DNA from: SZAS-103 sp038216155
GTDB lineage: Bacteria > Pseudomonadota > Gammaproteobacteria > Xanthomonadales > Xanthomonadaceae
DNA length: 6,317 nt
Direction of reading: 5' to 3'
Assembly (NCBI GenBank): GCA_038216155.1
Contig: JBBQQH010000093.1
Coordinates: forward strand, 1-6,317
Shown: positions 1 to 5,362 of the stretch, in pieces
Numbering within the stretch: the first letter of the stretch is position 1
Layout: each line of letters begins with the position of its first letter
Translations under genes and position numbers: made by a program
Notes under the pieces: model-generated
Database searches by the model: none
What the model saw: the letters and a program-made list of their open reading frames with translations, nothing else
Told to the model about the DNA's origin: nothing

Positions 1-1028
1 ACGCCGCCATCCTTGAGGTTGCCATTGGGCGCCCACTTCAGCGTGCCATCGGCGACATAGATCGTGTTCTTGCCACTGAACCCGTCATCGGCCAATACGG
101 TTTTCGAGTGCAGCATCGACAGGCCGGCGAGCCACGACGTGTTGTCGCTGAAATCGCCCCCTGCCTTCACGAATGCCGTGGTGACACCGACCCCGCCATG
201 TCCGCCGCCGCCACTCGGGAAGTTGTTTCCCGCAAAGGCTTCGACACCGAACTGCAGGAAGATCGGGGTTGGCGCGAGCCAGTGCACCTGCACGCCATCA
301 TCGCCGTACTGGCCACCGAGGAATGCCTGGTACGCGAGCGGACGGTCGTAGAAATTATCCGTGTGCGTGTGATGGCTGTTGAGATAGCCGATGTCGGAAT
401 AGAAGCGCCCCGCGCGCACGCCGAATCCGTCAGGCAGCGAGGTGGTCTCGATGAACGCATTTTCGACACCGACCTGGTCCTGGCCATGATCGTTGGAAGC
501 AGTCAGGGTCAGCTGGCCGAAGAACTTCTCATCGATGTTGGCGTAGAGCGAGACTTCGCTCTCGGCAATCGACAAGCCTTGCGGTGCCGGCCCGGCAGCG
601 CCGGCTAGCGGAAACCCTGCGCGAAAATAGTTATCGGGATTCAGCGAATTGTGCGCATAGGCGCCGTTGAGAATCACGCTCATCGCCGGATTGAACGCAT
701 TGCCGTTGGCGCCGGTGGGTGCGGCGCTTGGCTCGGCAGCCACAGCCTCAGGCGCGGGTGCCGCGGCCTGGGTCGCCTTGATCTGATCAAGCTCGGCGTG
801 CGTGGCCTGCGCATCGGCGGTCGCATCGCTCGCCTGCTTGCGCAAGGTCGCGTTGTTGGCTTCAAGCGTCTCGACCCGCGACTCGAGCGCGTCGAGCCGT
901 TGCTGCACAGTCATCGATGCTGCCCGGGAATGCGGCGACTTCGTGGGCGCACCGGCGTAAGCGGAGGTGGCGAGGGCTGAAGTGGCGAGGGCGGCGAGCA
1001 CTCCGACGGTGAGCAGGGTTTGGCGCAT
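1..1028 (-). CDS. Outer-membrane beta-barrel protein, zinc-regulated receptor/porin-like, 3' end beyond window
   Basis: 342 codons are visible and the C-terminus lies outside the window. The start at 1028 opens a clean signal peptide, roughly residues 1-25, ending TSAYA before GAPTK. It is followed by a coiled-coil stretch at about residues 38-70 (QRLDALESRVETLEANNATL), an Ala/Pro-rich linker to about 95, and then the barrel beginning FNPAMSVILNGAYA. Landmarks are SIAESEVSLYANIDEKFFG, a GVRAGRFYSDIGYLNSHH stretch, LGGQYGDDGVQVHW and TLKWAPNGN. These match, from memory, a proteobacterial family often labelled 'zinc-regulated TonB-dependent outer membrane receptor'. I see no plug domain or TonB box, so a coiled-coil-anchored porin is the more literal description. 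No in-frame ATG or GTG lies between the start and the promoter candidate about 100 bases upstream, and the ribosome-binding site is weak. The Zur-like box upstream fits a zinc-starvation role. Substrate is inferred, not seen. Confidence 0.82.
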   Translation of the reverse strand, partial: MRQTLLTVGVLAALATSALATSAYAGAPTKSPHSRAASMTVQQRLDALESRVETLEANNATLRKQASDATADAQATHAELDQIKATQAAAPAPEAVAAEPSAAPTGANGNAFNPAMSVILNGAYAHNSLNPDNYFRAGFPLAGAAGPAPQGLSIAESEVSLYANIDEKFFGQLTLTASNDHGQDQVGVENAFIETTSLPDGFGVRAGRFYSDIGYLNSHHTHTDNFYDRPLAYQAFLGGQYGDDGVQVHWLAPTPIFLQFGVEAFAGNNFPSGGGGHGGVGVTTAFVKAGGDFSDNTSWLAGLSMLHSKTVLADDGFSGKNTIYVADGTLKWAPNGNLKDGG

Positions 1029-1125
1029 GCAGGGATTCCAAAGGCGGATGAAACACGCCGCAATGGAGGCGCGGCGACAGGGATCGCTGGCTGCGCACGG
1101 CAGTTTCCATAGCGATTCGCTGATG

Positions 1126-1138
1126 GTTACATTATAAC
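1126..1138 (-). promoter_or_regulatory. Zur-box-like palindrome upstream of the outer-membrane barrel gene
   Basis: The 13-mer GTTACATTATAAC is an inverted repeat with only one mismatched pair around its centre at 1132. It closely resembles the core of proteobacterial Zur (zinc uptake regulator) operators, GTTATAnTATAAC. It is an AT-rich island in a GC-rich region and overlaps the -10 candidate of the barrel gene, the position expected for a repressor site. Binding by Zur is inferred; no zur gene is in the window. Confidence 0.6.
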
Positions 1139-1159
1139 AGCATAGATGACATATGCCAT
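1131..1159 (-). promoter_or_regulatory. Candidate sigma-70 promoter for the outer-membrane barrel gene
   Basis: On the minus strand a perfect TATAAT (1136-1131) is preceded, with a 17-base spacer, by ATGGCA (1159-1154), which matches TTGACA at four of six positions. It would give a leader of nearly 100 bases before the start at 1028. The -10 lies inside the Zur-like palindrome, so part of the TATAAT match may simply reflect the operator. Confidence 0.5.
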
Positions 1160-1161
1160 TG

Positions 1162-1182
1162 GTTGGGGGCCGGCTCCCCAAC
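1162..1182 (-). terminator. Intergenic hairpin between the second CDF gene and the barrel gene
   Basis: GTTGGGG (1162-1168) pairs perfectly with CCCCAAC (1176-1182) around a 7-base loop, about 90 bases past the CDF stop codon at 1274. No T-run follows on either strand, so it is not a textbook intrinsic terminator. It could be a weak or Rho-assisted terminator, or an mRNA 3'-end stabiliser, separating the CDF transcript from the barrel gene. Confidence 0.35.
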
Positions 1183-1273
1183 GGCTGACCAGGCAATGGA
1201 TTGTGGCCAGTGGCTCAGAACGGCCGACACCGGTGCATACGCGCTCGGACGGACGCTGCCGAAGCACGAACGA

Positions 1274-2650
1274 TCAATGACGCCCGTGACCCTCGGGTTC
1301 GGCCATTTGAAAAGGCAGGGCTTCTGCGCGCCCGTCCAATTGCAAACGCAATACCGCGTTGAACTCGTGCGGCTCCTCCGGCGCGTCACTGCTGAGGAAC
1401 TGGACTCCCCCAGCTTGTTCGATCAGCTCCAGCACCTCACCCTGTGGTCTGTCGCGTTGAATCGTTGCGACGGCATCCAAGCCCGGAGTCGGGCGCGAGC
1501 TGGTGAATCGCAGCCGCTCGCCTTGCGGTGTGTCGATGATCTCCATCAATCCTTCGGCGAGTTCGCCACGAACCGCAACCGGGTTCGGCGCGTGATGCCC
1601 TGCGTGAGAAGCGACGTTGTGATCGACCAGTGGTTCGACAGACGCGGGGTCGTACGGGCGCACCCGGATGCGAGCCGACGAAAGCGCGGGTACATGTTCG
1701 GTCAGCTCATGTTCGAACTGCATCGCGATCGCATCGGCATCGCTGACGGACATCGATCCGTCGAGCGCGACATCGAGCTCGGTGTTCAATCGATGCCCCA
1801 GCCAGCGCGCGCGTACATCCAGCACCTGTTTGATCTCTGGAATGTGTCCCGCCGCGTGCCGGATTTCCGCAGTCACTTCCGGCTCCACGCCATCCAGGGC
1901 GCGCGTGAACACAGCCTTGGCGGATTGCCAGACGATGCCGAAAATCATCAGGGTGATGATCAGGCCGATGATCGGGTCGGCCAGCGGAAATCCGAAATGG
2001 ACGCCCAGCGCACCGATCACCACAGCCAGACTGGTCAGCCCGTCGGTACGCGCGTGGTAGCCGTCGGCGATCAACGCGGCGCTTTCGATCTGCCGGCCGA
2101 CGCGAATCCGGAACACCGCGACGATCTCGTTGCCAATGAATCCGGCAACGCCCGCCAACGCGACCCAACCCAAAGCCGTGATCGCCTGCGGGTGGATCAA
2201 GCGGTTGATCGCCTCGTAAGCGGCGATGAGTGCGCTGATCAGGATGATGAACACGATCGCCATCCCGGCCATGTCTTCGACCCGGCCGTAGCCGTAGGTA
2301 AATCGAGCGCTTGGCTTACGACGGGCGAGGCGGAACGCGATCCACAACGGGATGGCGGTCACCGAATCGCCAACGTTGTGGATCATGTCAGCCAGCAGGG
2401 CCACGCTTCCCGACAAGACGACCACGGCAAACTGGATGGCCGCCGTGATCGCCAAGATGAAGAACGACCACTTGATCGCCCAGATGCCCTTTGTGGTCGT
2501 GGCAATCGTGGCGTCGATGACCCCATGCGTGTGGCTGTGGCCCTTGGCGCCGCGATCGTCGTGCCCGGCATGCGAGCCAGCGGATTTGCCGCTGATATCG
2601 CCAAAGCCAAACCATGCGAGAAGCGCGCGAAATCCGGAGGGCCTGCTCAT
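1274..2650 (-). CDS. Cation diffusion facilitator (CDF) metal efflux transporter with C-terminal extension
   Basis: This 458-residue inner-membrane protein is predicted to exchange cytoplasmic divalent metal for protons. A short His-rich N-terminus (H27, H30, H38, H40, H42) precedes the CDF membrane domain, about residues 56-250. The TM2 site reads LLADMIHNVGD (H91, D95) and the TM5 site ADGYHARTD (H199, D203). This HD/HD quartet is typical of zinc-type CDFs; Co2+ or Ni2+ remain possible. A cytoplasmic domain follows at about 250-333, then a His-containing linker (HNVASHAGHH, 344-353) and about 100 further residues not present in a standard CDF of roughly 300 residues. The ATG overlaps the TGA of the upstream repressor gene (ATGA), so the two are probably translationally coupled and co-regulated. 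Family assignment is firm, metal specificity is not. Confidence 0.93.
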   Translation of the reverse strand: MSRPSGFRALLAWFGFGDISGKSAGSHAGHDDRGAKGHSHTHGVIDATIATTTKGIWAIKWSFFILAITAAIQFAVVVLSGSVALLADMIHNVGDSVTAIPLWIAFRLARRKPSARFTYGYGRVEDMAGMAIVFIILISALIAAYEAINRLIHPQAITALGWVALAGVAGFIGNEIVAVFRIRVGRQIESAALIADGYHARTDGLTSLAVVIGALGVHFGFPLADPIIGLIITLMIFGIVWQSAKAVFTRALDGVEPEVTAEIRHAAGHIPEIKQVLDVRARWLGHRLNTELDVALDGSMSVSDADAIAMQFEHELTEHVPALSSARIRVRPYDPASVEPLVDHNVASHAGHHAPNPVAVRGELAEGLMEIIDTPQGERLRFTSSRPTPGLDAVATIQRDRPQGEVLELIEQAGGVQFLSSDAPEEPHEFNAVLRLQLDGRAEALPFQMAEPEGHGRH

Positions 2651-2913
2651 AAGTATTTGGTGATTCCTTTCAACGCTTCAATGGACTTGCGATTCGTGCG
2701 ATCGGAACCTGGAGTCTGTTCGAGACAGTGATCGATGTGATCGTGGATCAGGGTTTTCTTGGCCTTGGTGACCGCACTCTCGATCGCCTGCATCTGCTGG
2801 GCGATGTCCGCGCAAGGACGCTGGGCTTCCAACATCTCGATGACGGCCCGGAGATGTCCGTCGACGCGCTTGAGTCGTTTGATTATGTCGGGGTGCGACG
2901 TGTGAACGGTCAT
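2647..2913 (-). CDS. CsoR/RcnR (DUF156) family metal-sensing transcriptional repressor
   Basis: This small all-alpha regulator has 88 residues, the usual family length. It carries the family signature IIKRLKRVDGHLRAVIEMLE and AKKTLIHDHIDHCLE. Metal ligands are placed as in CsoR: C34, H59 and C63, with the characteristic spacings of 25 and 4. His residues at 4 and 7 could add the N-terminal ligand used by RcnR- and InrS-type nickel/cobalt sensors. Apo-protein should bind the operator just upstream and release it on metal binding, derepressing itself and the coupled CDF gene; the arrangement recalls rhizobial dmeR-dmeF. The start at 2913 is supported by an AGGA seven bases upstream. Because CDF transporters do not export Cu(I), a Zn/Co/Ni sensor is more likely than a copper sensor despite the C-H-C triad. 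That is inference. Confidence 0.9.
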   Translation of the reverse strand: MTVHTSHPDIIKRLKRVDGHLRAVIEMLEAQRPCADIAQQMQAIESAVTKAKKTLIHDHIDHCLEQTPGSDRTNRKSIEALKGITKYL

Positions 2914-2918
2914 ATCGA

Positions 2919-2937
2919 TATCCTACCGGGGAGGATA
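2919..2937 (-). promoter_or_regulatory. Inverted-repeat operator for the CsoR/RcnR-type repressor
   Basis: TATCCT and AGGATA form a perfect 6-base inverted repeat around a 7-base centre rich in G/C (ACCGGGG on the plus strand). AT-flanked G-tract palindromes are the usual operator style of this family. It lies 6-24 bases before the repressor start and contains its AGGA ribosome-binding sequence, a position suited to autoregulation. A TATTAC at 2940-2945 (minus strand) could be a -10; I found no convincing -35. Confidence 0.6.
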
Positions 2938-2996
2938 GGGTAATACCGAAATGCAACGAGCACTAACAGCTACATGTTCGGCGCTCGATCACTGCG

Positions 2997-4145
2997 TCAC
3001 AGGTGGACACTCACTCGCAATCCGATAACGACAGCGTTGTGCGCCGTGGCCGTGCCGCCGGGATCGACGATGTATTGCACATCGGGCTGCAGATCCAGCG
3101 CGTGGTTGAGCGGCCAGTCCAGCGTGCTTTCGAGGACGATCTCGTGCCGCAATGGCGTCGCTGTGCCGGTGACCGCCGGACTGCGATCCAGATCGACATA
3201 CGCCAGCGCCAGCCCAAATGTGTCGGCGGCGCCAAACGCCGGGCTCAGGCTGAATCCGGTCTCGAACGACCACGGCACCACGCTGCGGTCGCTTCTGGCG
3301 ACGCCGGCGCGCGCGAATACGTTCAGACGCGCATCGACCGCGCGGTCCACGCTGCCGATGAATCCGTCATTGCCGCGCACCGCGTCGCCTCGGGTGTCGA
3401 TGAAGCGCCCGCTGTGGTGGTAGCCGGCCAGCCGCAGCGTGGTTTTCTGATCGCCGGCGGTGGCATACACGCGTTGGTATTCGGCGAGCAGCAACGCACC
3501 TTGACCCAGCGAAACATTCAATCCATGTCGATTGTCGTTGGCGAGGTCGCCGCCATCGCCGTCGAGCACGGCCATGCGTAACGTTGCGGCGTGTCCAAGA
3601 TCAAATGCCAGCCGCGCACCGAGCACGCCCTGCGGGAAGATCGGCGAGTGCGGCAAGTCGCCGCTGACAACGCTGGGCGCACCGAATGCGCTGCTGATGA
3701 ACAGGTCTGCGGTCTCGCTGCCCCAGAATTCGGTATCCGCGCTTAACAAGCCCGCTCTTAAAGAAACGCGACCCATCGAACGCTGCGCCCAGAGTTCGTG
3801 CACGTGCAACTGGTGCACACCGTCGATGTTGCTGACCACGGAAAAATCGCCGACGTGGCGTTGGCTCACGCTGTCGCCGTGCGGCATGTAGAGGTCGGTG
3901 TGGGCCAGCCAGGCCGAGCCGGACCAATCGAATGACAGGTGCGCAAGCCCGGTATACACCGCGCCGCGCCGAGCGCCACCGTTGATGTCGGCAAAGATTT
4001 CGCCGAAATATTCGAACGCATGCGAGATGCCCGGCTTGTCGCCGGCGCGGGCAGGCGACGCCGCGGTGGTCGCCAGCGCCACAGCGATGAGCATGGCGAT
4101 CGGCCATCGCGGGCGCGGGCGCTGCGCCGGTCGGCGCATGCTCAC
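2997..4145 (-). CDS. OprB-family (carbohydrate-selective type) outer-membrane porin
   Basis: The protein has 382 residues from a GTG at 4145, or 380 from the ATG at 4139. The GTG overlaps the stop of the upstream CDF gene (GTGA), and either start keeps the pair coupled. A signal peptide with an Arg-rich head ends at about residue 35 (SPARA before GDKPG). Barrel landmarks of the OprB family follow: GLAHLSFDWSGSAWLAHTDLYMPHGDS, VHELWAQR, LRAGLLSADTEFWGSETADLFI, SPIFPQGVLGARL and a C-terminal LQPDVQYIVDPGG. The chain ends GLRVSVHL, with Leu rather than the usual terminal aromatic. Family members are generally annotated as carbohydrate porins. Coupling to a zinc-type CDF suggests a job in metal traffic across the outer membrane here, which is inference. 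There is no strong terminator in the 83 bases that follow. Confidence 0.85.
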   Translation of the reverse strand: MSMRRPAQRPRPRWPIAMLIAVALATTAASPARAGDKPGISHAFEYFGEIFADINGGARRGAVYTGLAHLSFDWSGSAWLAHTDLYMPHGDSVSQRHVGDFSVVSNIDGVHQLHVHELWAQRSMGRVSLRAGLLSADTEFWGSETADLFISSAFGAPSVVSGDLPHSPIFPQGVLGARLAFDLGHAATLRMAVLDGDGGDLANDNRHGLNVSLGQGALLLAEYQRVYATAGDQKTTLRLAGYHHSGRFIDTRGDAVRGNDGFIGSVDRAVDARLNVFARAGVARSDRSVVPWSFETGFSLSPAFGAADTFGLALAYVDLDRSPAVTGTATPLRHEIVLESTLDWPLNHALDLQPDVQYIVDPGGTATAHNAVVIGLRVSVHL

Positions 4146-5188
4146 ACCACGCCCGCCGGCCGCAGCGCGCAGGCGTCGGCGGATTCCGCCGTTTCAACCT
4201 GGAACGTCGAATGGCCGATGTTGAAGCGCGTGCGGACTTCGGCGGACGCTTGGGCAATCAAACTGACACTGCTCCCTGCGCCTTGATGGTTCGCGCCGGA
4301 TTCCATCGCGCCCGAATCAATCACGCCCGACTCAATCACACGCGGCTCAATCGCACACGTCTGGATCAGGTGCGCGGTCAGCGCGGTCTCGGTCGTGCTC
4401 AGGGCCCAGATATGCAGGTCATGCACTTCGCACACGCCGGGCAGCGCGAGCAGGGCGGCCTCGACCTTGGCCAGCTGGATGCCGCCGGGAACCGCATCCA
4501 TCGCCAGGTTCACCGAATCGCGCAGCAAGCTCCAGGTGCCGAGGATGATCACTGCCACGATCAGCAGGCTGGTGATTGGATCGAGCCACAGCAATCCGCT
4601 GAACTGGATCGCCAACGCCGCGAGCACCACGCCGGCCGACACTGCGGCATCCGCCGCCATGTGCAGGAACGCGCCTTTGATGTTGAGATCGTGCTTGCGT
4701 CCGCGCATGAACATCAACGCCGTCGTGCCATTGATCGCGATGCCCGCCGCCGCAACCCACATCACGATGCCGGCAGCGATCGGTTGCGGATGCGCGATGC
4801 GCTGCACCGCCTCGATCGCGATCCCGCCGCAACCCAGCAACAGCACCACGGCGTTGCTCAGCGACGCCAGAATGGTGCCGCGGCCCCAACCGTAAGTGCG
4901 GGTTGGTGTCGGCCCGCGCTTGGCAAGCCGCATCGCTGTCCACGCCATTATCAGACCGAGCACGTCGCCGAGGTTGTGTACGGCATCAGCCAGCAGCGCG
5001 ACCGAATGCGCGGCCAGGCCGTAAAACACCTGAGTCGCTACAAATGCCCCGTTGAGTGCGATGCCGATCGCGAATGCTGTCCCGAACGATCCCGGGGCAT
5101 GGCCGTGTCCGCCTGCGGCATGCGCATGGCCGTGATCGTCGTGATCATGGTCAGCGCCATCGTGGTGAGTGTGACTGTGCCCGGACAT
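4142..5188 (-). CDS. Cation diffusion facilitator, ZitB/CzcD-type zinc efflux transporter
   Basis: From the ATG at 5188 the protein has 348 residues. An upstream GTG at 5278 would add 30 residues (TGCSSQLQRW...) that look like non-family sequence, so 5188 is preferred; its ribosome-binding site is weak. Residues 4-30 are a His/Asp-rich tail of the kind that binds zinc in CzcD/ZitB proteins. Membrane segments span about 36-225, with metal-site motifs LLADAVHNLGD (H71, D75) in TM2 and FLHMAAD (H176, D180) in TM5, the HD/HD zinc pattern. The cytoplasmic domain has the classic GVCEVHDLHIWALSTTE at about 251-267 and ends FNIGHSTFQVE. Between them lies an atypical pentapeptide-repeat insert (about 280-307). 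The protein would export Zn2+ to the periplasm. It is the first gene of a coupled pair with the OprB-like porin. Confidence 0.93.
   Translation of the reverse strand: MSGHSHTHHDGADHDHDDHGHAHAAGGHGHAPGSFGTAFAIGIALNGAFVATQVFYGLAAHSVALLADAVHNLGDVLGLIMAWTAMRLAKRGPTPTRTYGWGRGTILASLSNAVVLLLGCGGIAIEAVQRIAHPQPIAAGIVMWVAAAGIAINGTTALMFMRGRKHDLNIKGAFLHMAADAAVSAGVVLAALAIQFSGLLWLDPITSLLIVAVIILGTWSLLRDSVNLAMDAVPGGIQLAKVEAALLALPGVCEVHDLHIWALSTTETALTAHLIQTCAIEPRVIESGVIDSGAMESGANHQGAGSSVSLIAQASAEVRTRFNIGHSTFQVETAESADACALRPAGVV
4293..4352. repeat. Four 15-bp tandem repeats inside the CDF gene
   Basis: Four consecutive 15-base units (4293, 4308, 4323, 4338) share the pattern RCGCCCGAnTCAATC with a few substitutions. 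On the coding strand they give the pentapeptides IEPRV, IESGV, IDSGA and MESGA. Because the unit is a multiple of three, copy-number change would keep the reading frame. The repeat lies in the cytoplasmic C-terminal domain. Confidence 0.85.
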
Positions 5189-5197
5189 GGCGACACC

Positions 5198-5230
5198 GCG
5201 GAATGCAGCGTGCTGATTACACCATTCCGC
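5198..5230 (-). promoter_or_regulatory. Inverted repeat / leader hairpin before the CDF start
   Basis: GCGGAATG (5198-5205) and CATTCCGC (5223-5230) form a perfect 8-base inverted repeat with a 17-base spacer. It ends nine bases before the ATG at 5188. In mRNA it could fold and mask the ribosome-binding region; as DNA it could be a dimer-binding operator. Which of these, if either, is unknown. Confidence 0.4.
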
Positions 5231-5254
5231 CGCTGTTACAACATTCCAGCGCTG
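5217..5254. repeat. Adjacent 19-bp imperfect direct repeats upstream of the CDF gene
   Basis: Two abutting 19-base copies, 5217-5235 and 5236-5254, match at 16 of 19 positions (shared pattern TTACAnCATTCCnnCGCTG). They lie about 30-65 bases upstream of the start at 5188, inside the likely promoter region. Such an arrangement is common for iterated regulator sites. A TGTAAT on the minus strand (5221-5216) could be a -10, but no good -35 pairs with it. Confidence 0.6.
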
Positions 5255-5304
5255 CAGTTGCGACGAACATCCGGTCACGAATGGGTCAAATGTCGGCTAT
5301 GTGC

Positions 5305-5332
5305 GGTGGATTCAACTGATCGATGCAACACA
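5305..5332 (+). repeat. Probable left terminal inverted repeat of the IS30-family element
   Basis: The segment contains GGATTCAACTGATCGATGCA followed by ACAC. As I recall the IS30 end (TGTAGATTCAATTGGTCAAC, then GCAACA), it agrees at about 20 of the first 26 positions and lies at the expected short distance before the transposase gene. The partner repeat is outside the window, so the exact tip is unconfirmed. Confidence 0.65.
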
Positions 5333-5362
5333 CTAGTCCAATGGGCCAGGGGAGTGTTGCAG

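Noticed and set aside
108..608. 166-codon open frame on the plus strand
   Set aside because: Antisense to the outer-membrane barrel gene, with no motif and no ribosome-binding support.
862..1110. 82-codon minus-strand frame with an upstream ATG at 1110
   Set aside because: It is out of frame with the barrel gene and its Arg/Pro/His-rich product overlaps the well-supported signal peptide region.
1163..2731. 522-codon open frame on the plus strand
   Set aside because: It runs antisense to the CDF and repressor genes, which have clear family motifs. Its product is low-complexity Arg/Asp/Gln-rich with no recognisable domain, as expected from antisense of a GC-rich gene.
2938..2996. Possible terminator after the OprB-like gene
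   Set aside because: No stable stem followed by a T-run could be found; read-through into the repressor-CDF unit cannot be excluded.
3003..3581. 192-codon open frame on the plus strand
   Set aside because: Antisense to the OprB-like gene; composition is typical of a shadow frame.
5189..5278. GTG start at 5278 that would lengthen the ZitB/CzcD-type protein by 30 residues
   Set aside because: The added residues lack any CDF feature and run through the repeat-rich leader. The ATG at 5188 directly begins the usual His-rich tail.
5284..5289. TTGACC on the minus strand as a -35 for the CDF operon
   Set aside because: No acceptable -10 lies 16-18 bases downstream of it, so it was not called as a promoter.
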